Below are positions 11,614 through 24,715 of a DNA stretch of 64,000 nt, one piece after another. Numbering within the stretch: position 1 is the stretch's first letter; the number at the start of each line of letters is the position of its first letter. The stretch comes from Manis javanica (Eukaryota; Chordata; Mammalia; Pholidota; Manidae). Location: NCBI RefSeq assembly GCF_040802235.1, contig NC_133158.1, positions 14,472,001 to 14,536,000 on the forward strand. Direction: 5' to 3'. Under the pieces are notes generated by a model, which worked only from the letters and a program-made list of their open reading frames with translations, was not told the origin of the DNA and searched no databases. Both the position numbers and the translations under genes were made by a program.

Positions 11614-13744
11614 TAAATACATCTGTATCAAAATGCAGTGCTAGAGTTTCTTGGCACAGGAGCACACACATACTTGTTCCCTAGCAAGAGGGTCATTTCT
11701 TTAGAAAGACCGAACTTGAACCCGAGCTGTTCCCAAGCGTGCAATGGTAGTGCATATGGTAATGGTTTCATAAAGTACGCTAATCAAGGAAGCACAAAAG
11801 TCATTCAATCTACGAGGTTTCCTCACCACCACCGACTACTGATTACATTTACACAGAATTCAGCTCATCATCACTGAAGGGAGAGTCCACGCAAGTGTGT
11901 TTGCCAGAATCTCCAATTGCAACTGCTGACAAGAAATAATCATTTTAAAGATTGCCACAGGAAAAACTGGCATTCCTGCGTTACCATATTCCTTTTCCTT
12001 CTAGTAGAAGCAAAGATGAATAAAGTTAATAAAAAAATAAAGTTTTCATACTAAAAATACCCAAGATGTTCAGGTATATAATGTGTGATGATAGCTGTTG
12101 TGATCATATCTAAAATAAGAACCTAAAATGGCTATTTCAAGTCCTAAAAATCTATTTAGGGTGTGAAGCTGTGAAAAAAAAAACTTGAAAAAAATGGGGA
12201 ATAGCAAAGTGATTCCATGCATCCTTTAGATGGATGTGTATACATGAACCATTTTCTATTTCTGTATGTAAATAAACACGTACCATCTCACACACTTGTA
12301 GTAGAATTTTGCTTTCCATTTAACAAAATAGGAAATGTATATTTAAAAATTCAAGTACCAATTCTCATTCTGGTTTGCATTCTTCTGTGTGTTTTATTTT
12401 AAAACAAGCCTCCTCCTCCTTGATGCTGCAGATAATTTTAATGAGCCCAAAGAGCCCCTAGTGAATCTGGGCTCTGTATTGACCTGCGGCTGAAACCAGT
12501 ATCAGGCTGTCACACCAGCACTGCAATGCACAGGTGGCTTTCCTGTCTTGGTCCATGTTTGGGGTCCAGATCCTCGGGTTAAAGAGCTGTAGTGTTGCAT
12601 ATCAGGCAAGGTCAGCTCTGCACTGATCTTAAAGTGGAGCTAATTCTACTGCCCTCTTTTGTTCTAGAGAACATTTTATGTTGAGGAACTAGTCAAATTT
12701 CTAAAATGCAAAAATGTAAGAGTGTTATCTGATAAGATTTTAAGACATCGGTGAGATCAACACGGTGATTAATTTTTCTTCAGATTTACCTCCCAATTCA
12801 CTCAGATACATGTGAAGTTACTAGCTAAAATGATAATGCTAGTAAATGATGTGCTGGTTGTAAGTAATCAGCTTATTATATATAAAGAGGGTTTCTACAA
12901 ACTCTGCCTTGAGTTACATAAAAAAATGGCAGTGACAAGAGGTCTACCAAAATGTGAAGATTAATTTGAAATTGTTCGGAGGCAAGCCAGGAAGATTCTG
13001 CACTTCGGTGTATCGCTGTTCCGTTTCCATGCGGTGGCCTTCGTTTGGCTCTGGATAATAGAAGATATTTTTGTTTACTTTGCTCCCTAATCAAGACAGA
13101 CCTCTAGCTGACATTGTCAGCAAAGACTGGGCACACTCAGGACAGAGATTGTGTCCTATTCATTTTTATCCTCAAGCAATTCAATAATGCACTTAAATTC
13201 AATACAAGCATACTTGTTCTCACGGGTAACAGGAACAACTCTGTCATCATTCATCTGAATTCTATGTAATTTGACTGGGGATTGGCTCATACATAGAGAA
13301 GAATGGTAAGGTAGAGTGGGAAAAGATTAAACAGACACCTTGGGAAATGCAGTCAGAAAAGAAGCTATTTTAAAATTTTATAAAAATACAAATCACATAC
13401 CTGTAGAGGTGTTTGATCCTAAGTAATACAGTTATATAAGAACTTCCTCTATAAACAAATTCAGTACTCTGCATAAAGGTAAACTATACATGAGGATCAT
13501 TTTTCTAAAATGACTAAGTGTATTATAGTCTTGTTTTAATACCAAATGACATTCTTTGGCTATTTTTGTATGTGAAGTCAAAATTTAGCATTTTCCTCAG
13601 ACATCAATCATTACTATAATTAAAATACCAAAGGACGCTTAATTAGGAGAAACATTTCTTTTTGTCTGTGTTTTTACTTATGAAGACTTACACCAAGTTC
13701 AATTCAGTGAAAAACTCCAAAGCTTATAGAAATAAGAAATACTT
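11614..13744. other. Intergenic, nothing recognised
   Basis: No gene or repeat named here. The 12420-12660 piece is less AT-rich than its surroundings but has no motif I know. Confidence 0.4.
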
Positions 13745-14160
13745 TTTTCCCAGCTTTATTGAGATATGACATATACCACTGGGGAAGTTTAAGGAAAAAT
13801 GTGTTGATTTGATACACTTACATACTGCAAAATGGTCATCACTGTAGCATTAGCTACCCCTCCAGCATGCCACATAACTAAACAATTTTTTTCATTTTTT
13901 TGCAGTGAGAACCCTTAAGATCTCTCTGAGTGACCTTCATATATATTTTGTAGTATTAATAACTACAATCCCAATGATGTACATTAGATCCCCAGAACTT
14001 TTTCATCTTATAATTGGAAGTTTGTACCTTTGGCAGATATTACCCCTTTCTGTCCATCCCCAAGTTCCTCCCCGAAACGACCATTCTAGTCTCTATTTCT
14101 ATAACTGCATCTTTTTTTAGGTTCCACATACAAATTGTGTACATAGCATTTGTCTAAGAA
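13745..14160 (-). repeat. Old L1 3' end, reverse orientation
   Basis: CCAGCTTTATTGAGATATGA, TACATTAGATCCCCAGAAC, CATCTTATAATTGGAAGTTTG and GGTTCCACATACAAATTG. Confidence 0.8.
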
Positions 14161-14184
14161 ATACATTTTTAACCAATATGACAT

Positions 14185-14935
14185 GGCACATTTCTGTTTT
14201 TGATTTTTATTTTGAAACTATCAAAACTTACAAGAGTTACAAGTACAGTATAAGGGATTTATTTTTTCTTGAATCATTTGAGAATAAACTGCTGGTCTGA
14301 CACCCTTAGCCCCAGAGTGTATTTCCCACAAACAAGGACATCCTTCTAAGAATGTAATCATAATACATATACAAAATTGGGAAATCAGTATTGATATATT
14401 ACTACCATCTAATCCTCAAACCCTTTTCAAGTTCTTCCAGTTACTCCAACAAAGTCCATTATAGCAGAAAGACCCAGTTAAGAATGAAACATTGCAGCTA
14501 GTAATGTCTCTTCAGTTTCTTTCAGTCTGCAGCAGTTCAACAGTTTTAAAGATTACAGAGCAGTTATTTTGTTGACCCTCCCTCAGTTTGTGTTTACCTG
14601 ATGTGTTCTCTCATGTCTAGACTCAGGTTATAAGTCTTTGGCAGGAGGGATGTTAGGTTGTTTTCACTGCATCCAATCAGATGTCACATGATTTATTTGT
14701 TCCCTTACTGATGATATTTCTGTTGGTCACAAATAAGGTGGCCTCTCCCAGATCTCTCGATGATAAAGTTGGTCTTTTTCCCTTTGTAAAATGTAAGTAT
14801 TTGGAGGAGGTACTTTGAAACCATGTGAATGTCTGATTCTTCATTAAACTTTCAATTTACTAATTCACTTTTAATATGATAGTGGGTTTCCTGTTTTATT
14901 CAATGGTTTATAACCTGTCCGTATCCTTTTGTTTT
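14185..14935. repeat. L1ME-type LINE segment
   Basis: GAATAAACTGCTGGTCTGAC, TTCCCACAAACAAGGACATCC, CAGTTATTTTGTTGACCCTCC, GACTCAGGTTATAAGTC and GAGGTACTTTGAAACCATGTG agree in order with an old L1 family segment. Confidence 0.65.
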
Positions 14936-15229
14936 GACATTCACTTTGAGATTTGGGCAGTGGGAGCACCTTTGGTCTGACATGCCCCCCTCATTCTCTG
15001 AACACTTCCTTGCTTTCTAGCACAACAAATTCTTCCAGATTCATCTTCTACTTTGCCTGCCCCAGCCTAGGAATTGGTCATTTCTGCAAGAAGCCCTGAT
15101 TCCTTTTAGTGAAGAATGATATTTAGAAGCCAAAATACGGGTGCTAGGTGAGCTTACTGCCATTGGAGTTTTGCTTATAAGACTTTTCAGTGGGCAAAGC
15201 TAGGGAACATGTACACATGCCTATAAAAC

Positions 15230-15420
15230 ATATATAAATCAATATATGTATAGATATAAGTGTGTATACATACAATATATACACATGTATATCTCTGCCT
15301 CTCTATATATATACACACACACATATGTTTTTACCTATCTATATAGATGGATCTATGTATCTATATATGTTGATTTTATATCTATCTATATACTGAAATA
15401 TATGCATTCATAACAGTACA
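15230..15420. repeat. TA/CA-rich simple repeat
   Basis: Imperfect TATA, TGTA and CACACA run, with TCTA-type units towards the right end. Confidence 0.8.
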
Positions 15421-15589
15421 TTTGATTTTACTCCAAAACCACGGCTTCATTCGAGTCTTCCCTCTTTCCATATCTGTATTTTCCTTCTCAGAGAGAGGGA
15501 AGCCAGGCCCCTATAATACTCATTTGCTCTATCTTGCTCTGTGTAACCAATTTCTCAACACTACCTCATCCTCCCCTATGTTTTGCCCA

Positions 15590-15960
15590 CCCCAACCCAC
15601 TTGGGCTCTTACCTTCCCTGTTGAATCACCCTCTTGCATGAAGCTCTTTCCACCCAGCCTGGGCTCAGACACCCCATGCATGGACACCCTCCCTGTCCTG
15701 TCTAGCTTCTGCTCCCCATGGGAGCCATCCCCTTTTGAGCACGGGGTCTCACAACAGGCAGCTGGCTAGGATCCCTCCTCGCCCCACTTGGGCTTCATAC
15801 CCTGCACCAGGCCTCCCAACTCCAGGGATGTCATCTTCACACTACTTGGGATCCAGCTCCCCAGGCCTGCCTACACCCACCTGGATGGCTTCTTCACCCC
15901 ACCTGGTCCCTGCCACCCCATACCAGGTCATTCCTCCATACAAGGCCTGCAAGGCCCACC
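15590..15960. repeat. C-rich degenerate tandem-like region
   Basis: Recurring CCCACTTGGGCT, CCAGGCCTGCC and CCCACCTGG words give Pro-rich open frames on the plus strand. It looks like a degenerate repeat and not a protein gene. Confidence 0.4.
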
Positions 15961-16149
15961 TGGCCCTGCCCTACCTAAATTGCTTGCAGACTGAATTGTT
16001 AGGGAACAGAAGGAAATGGAAAGGAAGGGAAAAGAAAGAGTCATCAGGTTCTTTTTAAATAATTTAAAAATTAACATTATAGTTGTAATCAAGGAAATAA
16101 AGGAAGACTTCATTACCACCCCAGCTCCATTTGTATGTAGCTCCATTTA

Positions 16150-16460
16150 CACACAAATATATACATGCACAGATGTTCCCTTTTTGCACAAAAATGGGAT
16201 TATACTACATTAACTAGTCCACTTTTTCTTTTCTAATTAAATATATCTGGGAGATATTTGTATAGCACAAAACATTATTTTAATACTTGCATAACATTTT
16301 CCTGTTTGAATTTGGAATGGCTATCAGTCTTTTACAGATGACATTTAGGCTGTTTCTAATCTTTTCTTTTTGTAAATAATGCTGCAATGTATATCCATGT
16401 GGAAATACTTTTGGATATCTGTCTATTCACATTTCCAGTTTGTAAAAGTTTATTTAGACT
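16150..16460 (-). repeat. Old L1 3' fragment, reverse orientation
   Basis: AATGGGATTATACTACAT, GACATTTAGGCTGTTTCTAAT and TAAATAATGCTGCAATGTATATCC are the usual old L1 tail wording. Confidence 0.7.
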
Positions 16461-17704
16461 TAAAATCAAGTAGTTCAAGTGAACAGGAATGTAAAATGCA
16501 AGCTACTTAAAAGCACTGTATTCTATCTTAATGGTGCAATAGTTTCATGCCATATAATACATGGTTAAAAGGGTATAACAAGATCATTTTGTGCAAATAT
16601 TAGATTCTGCCTGAACACTTCTTTATAATCGATGAACCAAGCTCGAGAGGGAAAGCAGGACCAAGTTCTTGGCAAAGCCAGTCTGAGTGCCCCTGAGTCC
16701 TAGAGAGGGCTCCCCAGAGGTAAATACCACAGGAGCAAACCCCAAACACAGGAGGGGGCGCTGTCTCTGTGTCTGTCACCACAGGTCTACCTGGTACCCC
16801 TCTGATTCGTTACCACTCCTTTCGTGGGGCCTTTAAGCTGCACGATGTGCAGCTGACTCACTGAAACAAGCGGGACCCTGGAGTTGAAATAATGTTGAAC
16901 TTTCTGCTCTTCTCCTATTTGCTTAACCGGGGTAATTCCATGACTTTGTTCTCAACGTGTAATTATCTTTAACATCCCCAAATATATCACATGTAAGGAA
17001 GGACAAGATCAATAGAGAAGATGAAGATCCATAAAGATAAAACTGAAAAAAGGATCTTAACAATGAAGCCACCCAGGGAAGAGGATAAAAAAATTAAAAC
17101 AAGGTTAAAGTGTCTCCAAAGGAAAAACTACCTTATAGGAACTGAAAGAAAAGGCCACTGGGGTATAGTGGATACCATGGACAGACTGGGGGCTTAAAGG
17201 GGTTCATAAATTTCCTAGATAAAATTTGAAGTAAAAAAAAAACATGGAAATAACAAGGAAAAGGCAAAAGCAAAACCAGAAGCACTGGGCTGTACTCCTG
17301 GGCAACCTGAAGTATTTAATCAACATGCCATTATTTCCCACTAAATCTTCTTAAATCTCAAGCTGAGAGGTTACATTTGCAGTGCATTAATCACTGTTAT
17401 TTTAAATCACTGCTCATCATATGCTTGTCTTACTTAACTAAATACAGAGGAACAACAATAATGTAGGACTAAAACACAAGGAATATCCTCACAAGGAAAA
17501 ACTCCCATTGCAGTAAAACATCCAGTCAACAAATTAAACTAAATCACCAAAGTCCTCAACGTAGGAAAAAGGAGGTATGTTAATTTTTTTTAAGTTTTTA
17601 AATACACATCTAAAGTTGATCCTTCATGTCTAGTATCAGAGAAATAGCAACCTGCAGGAATTTTTAAGTAAAATATTTCGCAACTCGAAAATAGACGGAC
17701 TCAA
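16461..17704. other. Intergenic; one candidate CTCF site
   Basis: ACAGGAGGGGGCGC at 16748-16761 fits 12 of 14 positions of the CTCF core. No gene or other repeat is recognised. Confidence 0.35.
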
Positions 17705-17870
17705 GTTTCTCATGATTCTTCAGGTGGTATTGGCATCAGGTGGCTGCACTGTTGCTTTTGGCTTCATTCCACCGCCCACAGACCTATAAATAGTTCCTGA
17801 ATTAAATCCTCCTTGAATTACCCCAATTCCAGTGCACCACCTGTTTCCTCCTGGGACCCTCGCTAATATA
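17705..17870 (+). repeat. Possible MaLR LTR 3' end
   Basis: CCAATTCCAGTGCACCACC and TCCTGGGACCCTCGCTAATA resemble the 3' end of an old LTR. Confidence 0.3.
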
Positions 17871-18725
17871 GATGGGAATGTGGAATGTTCTTTTCAGGGA
17901 GCTTGACTATCAATGGACAGGCAGTGGACAGTATGAGCAGGGAAAGGAATAAAGTCGTCTCTTTATTCTTTCAATCTGTTAGAACATATGAACATCATAT
18001 CATGTTACTTAGAGTACAAAAACATAAAGCCATGCTTTAAAAAAGCCTTACAAGGACATGTGACTCTAGCTTTACCTGTTGAAGATGGGAGTAGTTCTCG
18101 TGAATGACTATGGGCGTGCAAATTCCCAGAGAATGGAGCAAACCTTGAATTTCTGCCACTGGACATTACTAAGGCAGTTGCTCCTTCCCCAGAGCAGTAT
18201 AGTCCTTTTAGAGGGACTATACTGTGTCTTGCTCAGCCAACAGGACTTTTGGGAAGACTCCCACGGCCGCAGAGACCACGCAGCTCCTCCTCCCAGGTCC
18301 TGCACCTCTGGGGATGCACGTGCCTCCGGCACAGCCCCCCTCAGACCTGGCAGCCTCTCTCCCCGTCCCAGGGGCTGGAATCCATTTCTCAGCATCTCTG
18401 GTGAAGACAACCAAGAAGGGTTCCAGCTGGATGGAAGAACATGCAGTATTTTCTTCCATTCCATCTTCTAAATTCCTCAAGAAAGCCAATTCTAACCACA
18501 GATCTGATCAAATCACTTGTGCTACTTCATTACATTTATTGACTTTGAAATAAAAGAGAAATATGAAATAGAAGAATATTCACAATCCTGCCCCCTGCCT
18601 TTATTTCCTGCTTGCTTCGCCTTTGGCCACTCACTGTCCTTCCTCATCAATAATCTGTCTATATTACAACTTCACAGAGCTACTGATCATCCCTGAACAC
18701 CCAAGTAACAGAAGAAACTCAAATT
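17871..18725. other. Unrecognised, with overlapping open frames and a small hairpin
   Basis: Open frames of 90-130 codons occur on both strands at 18080-18550, which points to base composition and not coding. An 11-bp inverted repeat CAGTATAGTCC...GGACTATACTG is at 18195-18224. Confidence 0.35.
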
Positions 18726-18900
18726 AATGAGCACCTGTGATGTGTCACTGACTGTGCCTGCAGTTTGCTATACATCTCATTTATTCCACATAGCAGACAT
18801 GGAGACTGAGGCCCAAGCATGTTAAGGGGCTTCCCCAAAGACTGAGACCCAATAAATGGTGGAGAAGTTGCTGAGTGGGCCTAGTCTTTCTGACATGGTG
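18726..18900 (-). repeat. MIR SINE, reverse orientation
   Basis: ATGAGCACCTGTGATGTGTCA, GGAGACTGAGGCCCAAGC, TTAAGGGGCTTCCCCAAAG. Confidence 0.65.
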
Positions 18901-20959
18901 TGACCTCCTAAGTTCAGAGTTACCACAGAGATGCTCTCCCAGATGGAATGTTCTTTTCCACGTTCTCCAGCTCTTAGAACCCTCTGCTTCCTTAAACAAA
19001 GCCTGGATTTTCATCTATCCTTAACTCTTCCATGGCTACAGTAAACAAGGTTAGACCCTCCTCTCCCTTGGACCCAACACCTCATCACAGTTTTTATTAC
19101 CTGCCACTCTTGTTACCTGCATTTGTATCAGTCTGTAATTACTAACTACAGGGAATTTTGAGAACCATGAATAAAGGTGTATTATTCACCTTTGATCCTC
19201 AGCTCCTTCACGGGGCCTGCTGAGCATAAGATGTTCAATCAGTATCAGGAAGAAAGGAAGAAAAAAAAATCATTTCTTAGAATTAGACTGTCTCATTATC
19301 ATATACGGATATACATGGAATGGAAAAATATATGCTTTGCCTGGTAGGAAATTTTCTTTCTAATCATGCCAAATAATGGGAAGTGCTATGTATAGATAAT
19401 ACTGGGAATAAAAGATTTGCTAAAATGTCTTTGAAAAGTAACATTCAATAAAAATACCATTAAAAATAGTGACAAAATGTGCATCATGCCATATGCTTCT
19501 GAGATTTAACCTCAATTTTCCAAAATTGATCCAGAACTTAGAATTACCTGAATTAAGGTAAAAGGGCTTAGCAGCAATGCTGAATTTTTTATATGAGAAA
19601 AAAGATAAAGATGGTAGACCTATAAAAACAGAAAACTAAAAGAAAGATTAACTATTTAAGATCAAAGGTGACTTCTCTAAGACTCTAAAGTCCAAGTAGG
19701 AATTTAAAAAATGGATTATATTGGTTATATATTATCTTTATGGTAATCAAGAGTAATAAAATTAACAGAAAACAACACTTTTGTATCCAAAATTTTTTTT
19801 TCAATCTTCTAATCTGGGATTAAAAGAGAAAATGAAATGAAATATTTTAAGAACTGTGTATTAGAAATACAAAATATATAGTATTACTAAGATCTCACTT
19901 AGGAGATGTGGAATAAAGTGATTTCTTTCAAGGGGTGGAGTAAAAAACCCACTTTCTCTCCTCAACATGTAAGCCATGGCTTTACCAAAATTCTTGCAGT
20001 TTTCTCTGTGTACATTTGTATGAAACACTACATAACTGGGAAGGTAATTAATGTCAAATAAGAAACTAAAATGGTAATTATTACAAGGATGTAATATTCA
20101 AAATTCAGCACTCTTTTCAATGATTGCATTAATCATGAAAAAGAAGCCAACAATTCCCAGAAAAACCAGATTTGTCAATTTCAGAGGTTTATGAACAGTG
20201 ATCCAGAAGTTAGAAAAGGAGAATCTTAATGACCACAAGATCTATTTATTAAAGAACTTTACAAATAATCACCTTAGCTATTTTGTACTTCGTTAAAACA
20301 AAGTCAGGAGGACCATTTTAATTTTGCATGTATTTAATCAATTGACTTGAAGAATCTTCTTAAAAGTTATCAAGTATAAAATAGGCATATTTTTACCAAG
20401 AAACTGAGTCCCTGACCTAATTACCATAAAATGAATGAACTAAGAATATATGAAAGAGGATGTGAAAAATGTTTTATCCAAAGGAGTTCAAGAACCTTTG
20501 TATAAAGAGAATAGCTTCTGACTCTAGGGCATTAGCATATGTGCAATGATTATAAAATAGCATATTCAGGATGGTAAGTAACCTTCTCAAGTTACTGATT
20601 TTGTTCAGTAAGACTACACAAGACACTTGGTTTTAGGGGTAAGGACAACAAAAGTATTACCATGTAGTTAATGCTCCATTTGTGGAAATAATTCAGTTGC
20701 AAATTACTTTATTAGGAGTTAATTTGGTGAGATCCAATTGGAATAGACTGTAGTTCAACAGGCTTTATTTGTGAACCTTTTAAATAAGAGATGCTGTAAC
20801 ATTCTTTGCTATTTCAGCTTTAAAATCCAGGATATAAAAGGAAGATAATTATTGTAAAGGCTAGTCACATATTCCTTCCAAGACATTCACTAAAATCAAT
20901 GTGCGGAAAATGGAACTTTCTGACCAGAATTCCCTCCTGGCCTTAATAGCATCCATTGT
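18901..20959. other. Intergenic, AT-rich, nothing recognised
   Basis: No gene or repeat family named. Confidence 0.45.
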
Positions 20960-21490
20960 GTATATAATAAGAACATATCTTCGCATTTACGGGATGTTTA
21001 CTGGTGACCCATCTGCTGTTCAGTCATGGGAGTACCTGCCCAGGGGAGGGGTAGAGAGGAAACACTCATTCTCTCCTCTGCCTGAGTTCCTGATATGTAA
21101 TCGGTCAGGTGTCCACCAGTCACCAGGGACCCGCCCACAGAGTTCCTCCTAGTGCTGGGGGCGGGAAGTAGTAGGAGGCTCAGGAGAGTGGAGAGAGTCC
21201 TGGAGCTCTGGTGCTCATGGAGAATTAAGCCCAAGTATGGGAGCAGGGAGCTTGGAGGGCAGGGAATACTGCCTAAAGGATTAAGCTCGTGCTGGGGAGC
21301 AGAACCTGTAGCCAGGTTGGGGAATGCACCTGAGCCGGCCGCATGCACCAAGCTGTCTGTGACCGCCATGAGAATAAATGTGGTAACCCTCTGAGACAGG
21401 GACCGTGGGTGTAGTCAGAGTAGGGTGAGGATCTCCGGAAAAAGCAAGGCAGGATATTTGCAGTCAGAGCGATGTAAACTGCATGCAAGA
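20960..21490. other. Less AT-rich island of unknown origin
   Basis: Composition shifts to G-rich on the plus strand (GGGAGCAGGGAGCTTGG). An AATAAA at 21373 and the patchy layout could mean an old LTR, but I cannot identify it. The 123-codon minus-strand frame here has no known motif. Confidence 0.3.
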
Positions 21491-21589
21491 AAACCCCCCT
21501 ACTAAAACCCTGTGTTAAATCTTCAGCTCTAGAGTCATTCTTCAGTGAGATCAGTTAACATACCCCAGATAAAGAAGAGTAGCACATGT

Positions 21590-22170
21590 TTTTATTATGC
21601 TCCTTTATAATCATATGTAAGATTCACGTTAGCATGCTAAAAGGCCCAGGCCTATGTGCTGTCTTTCCTCCTTCAGATCTGATGAAGTGATGTTGCAAAC
21701 TGGGCAAACTAACTTAGCTGCAGGCCCAGCCATTACACAGTAAAAGGCAAGAAGGATTCCACCTTAGATAAGATTGCATTTAACTTACTGTTCAGCAAAC
21801 AATGCCTCAGCCCACCTTGGGGTCAGGCTGAGCAGGTGGCCTTGTTTCATATGCCCCCAGACCAAGATGCTGGTATCTCAGCGAGAAATCAACAGAGCAG
21901 GAGGTTACTTACATCAAGTTAATTCTGAATATCCTAGGGCCACTTAATAAGTCCACACCCCTAAGCTTTTTTTCATGTTCTTGAAAAATCTTCATCTGCC
22001 TATAAAACCCCCTAGAGAAAGCACCACTACAGATGCTCTTGTCCCCTCCTGGTGTGAGCCAGGAGCTCTGTCCTTTCACTTTATTTCTAAATAAAAAGCC
22101 TGCTCCTTGCTCTCTTACCTTGAGTGTTTGTGAAGCTCATTCTTCGGCTTCGTGAACAAGAACTCCGGGA
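21590..22170 (+). mobile_element. Probable solitary ERV LTR
   Basis: A TATA-like CCTATAAAACCCC (about 22000) is followed by AATAAAAAG (about 22091) and then a pyrimidine-rich stretch ending TTCGTGAACAAGAACTCCGGG, the U3-R-U5 order of a class I LTR. The ends are approximate and no target duplication was found. It is unrelated to the 34.7/40.1-kb LTRs as far as I can see. Confidence 0.5.
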
Positions 22171-22389
22171 TCATCTTTACCCCCAACTTTTGCCCTTGCC
22201 TTTCTAAAAGAACTTGCCCCGGGTGGGGAGGCCCTTCCTCCTGGAGCTACAGCCAATCTTAAACTTCACCACCAAATTTCTACATCCCCTTTAGTAAAGA
22301 AAGGTTAGTAGCCTGTAAATAAGAGTTTTGAGATACAGAAAGTGAAGTTAAGTTTTTGGGACTGTTTGTTTCTTGGTCATCGTTTTACC

Positions 22390-22535
22390 GGTTTATTCAT
22401 TCAACTGGTATTTTGTGTGTACTCTGTGTTTTAGGACAGAGAATAAGCAGCACACAAAGCCAATTTGGTCTTTGCTCTCGTGGAGCTTCGAGTCTAATGG
22501 AGAAGACAGCAAGGAAGTGATATTTGCATGATACA
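22390..22535 (-). repeat. L2 LINE 3' end, reverse orientation
   Basis: TTTATTCATTCAACTGGTATTTTGTG (split by mutation), then TTTGCTCTCGTGGAGCTTCGAGTC. Confidence 0.65.
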
Positions 22536-22559
22536 TTTCTTCCACGTAGGAGGGTGAGA

Positions 22560-22760
22560 GAGAAAACTCTCCAGCTTTGGAGCCAGGCAAACCTGAACAT
22601 AGATTCTGCCTTGCGGTGAGTGTGCAACCACATTTCGTCTCCTTATTTTTAGCAAAAACCAGGATTGTTTCACCCACTATGGGGAATTCTTCTTAGGACT
22701 AACTGGGATAATGTCTGGGAAAGGCCTGGTAACTAATGGGTATTCTTCCCTTTTCTTCCC
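22560..22760 (+). repeat. MIR SINE
   Basis: CTTTGGAGCCAGGCAAACCTG and the following degenerate MIR sequence; the 3' half is weak. Confidence 0.5.
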
Positions 22761-24479
22761 TTATTTACGTTCCCTTCTCCCTTAATTTCCATTCACATAA
22801 TGTTGGTGACAAAAATTTGACAATAAAAAATCCTTTTCCTTTTATTAAATTTAAGAAGTTATTTAATAAAAAATTCACTTCAAAGCTAAAATAATTTCCT
22901 TAGTTAATGAAGAAGTTGTCTATATTGAGAATAAGTGTATATTGAATTTTTTTATTAAGTTTCTGGGCTATCATCAGGGCTCACCCAATTTCCTTACAAT
23001 TGAAATCAGTAAAAAAGAAAGAATTATTTTCAATGCCTCAGGGAAAACTAGACTTTATATTCAAAACAACAAAGCTCACAGAAAGCAAAGAATAAAGAAG
23101 TACATACACTCTGCACTATGTCCTCCTAGGTATAAGAAAACCAAGTTTAAGGAATGAAATTATTTAGGTCCATGCAATCAACATAAATTTGAACAAAGCT
23201 AATGTGATTAAGGCAAGTATTAATAGTTTATAAGAATAACATTTTTTTTTTTGCTTACCAGGGTTGTCACATAAAATAAAATATTGATCTTCATTGGAAG
23301 GTTCATGCATATTAAATTTTCTCTAGGGTTTTCTTTTAACTGTATTTTTAAGGCATTAAGTAGAAGACTTAATCTTGCAGGTGACATTAGGAAGAATGAC
23401 AACCATATTCATTCTTACATTAAGGTACTGAGGGTGTTTTTCTTAAAATCCCATAGACATAACTCTGAGTATTTGAATTTATTACAGTTCATTTTAATAT
23501 GACTTTCCTTGGAAGGAGGTTTAGCATTTTGCTTATAACCTAAAATTCCAGTAAGGAAAAGAAAGCTGCTGTTTTTCTTCTTGAGATGTACAGAAAGGAA
23601 ACAGATGTCCTAACTTCATAATAATAGTGCCTTGCTGTAGGACGGGAACTTTAAAGAAATAAATTAGACCAATTTCCTTACTATATAAAACAAGAAACAG
23701 CCCATTAGGTTCTATTTCAAGTCAGTTTCAGAGACTGGGCTGGAGCCCAGTTTGGGTCCAGATGTAGGGGTGGCTCTGAGGGTGAGGGTGTGTGTATGAG
23801 TGTGTAAGAGAGACAAAGGGTTTGGGAGAGTCCACATGTGTATACGTTGTTGTGTTTACCTGTTCTTTCAGTGTATTGAGTGCAAACTAAACAATTAAAA
23901 ATTCAAAATGCTTTACTGAAGGGTGGGAGAATTTTACTGTTTACCTCGGGATAGTTTTGAATCTAAATGTTAGCATTCACACATGTGCTTCTGGTAAGGC
24001 AGGAACATTTTTTTAAATCTTATTTTTTATCTTTTTAACTATTTTAAAGAACAATTAAACAAACGGATTGCATGAACACCTAATTATACCAAATTTTCAC
24101 ACCTTAGAAACTTTGAATACATAAATCTTGGTTGCTATGTCAACTTGCTTTCCTGCAAGCCTTAGACTAAAGCAGGGGTCACAAAGCAAATGCCATCAGG
24201 GACCAAGGAAGGTGAGGGACAGAGACAGTGCAGCCCTCCATGAACTGGGGTGTGCGGCCCCATCTAATCCAGGCAGCTGAGTATCATGTGATGAAATACG
24301 GAACCAATGCTGCTGCATCTTAATTATGTCAAGCAAAGAATAGAACTTACTTTTTTTGTGAAATTATGAAAACAGAAAAAAAGGAGTAGTTGAGGATCCA
24401 TCCAACCAGTGATTGGCTTCGTTATCATCTGCTCTGATGAACTGAGTTACTAACCATAAGTGAAAAAGGCAAGCCAAAT
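22761..24479. other. Intergenic, nothing recognised
   Basis: AT-rich, no gene. A short GT-rich run is near 23785-23810. A CAGGGGTCACAAAG start near 24173 hints at a hAT remnant but is too weak to call. Confidence 0.4.
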
Positions 24480-24484
24480 AAGAG

Positions 24485-24715
24485 AGGGACAAACAGCTCA
24501 GCATCCGGGGCCAGAAAGCTCCGGGTCTGAATCCAGCTCCAGCACTTGGAGATTCATGACCACCTCCAAGTGCTTAAGGCAAAGAAGACTCAATCTGCAT
24601 ATGTCAAGTAGAGAATAACGATACCACCTCTTGGGATTGAATGCGGATTAAATGAAATGATACACACAGATTTTGTTGCATATTGCCATACATCCAATAA
24701 ACCTCTCTTACTGTT
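24485..24715 (+). repeat. MIR SINE
   Basis: GGGTCTGAATCCAGCTCCAGCACTT-type core, then ACGATACCACCTCTTGGGAT and GATTAAATGAAATGATACAC. Confidence 0.7.

Noticed and set aside
15422..16058. Pro-rich frames of 115 and 107 codons
   Set aside because: They arise from a C-rich repetitive stretch; no splice structure or homology is visible.
18079..18553. Four overlapping open frames of 90-130 codons
   Set aside because: Both strands and several frames are open at once, with no recognisable protein motif.
20998..21369. 123-codon minus-strand open frame
   Set aside because: No known domain, and composition resembles a decayed repeat or LTR.
24173..24300. Possible hAT remnant beginning CAGGGGTCACAAAG
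   Set aside because: Only the first bases resemble a known family, with no matching second end.
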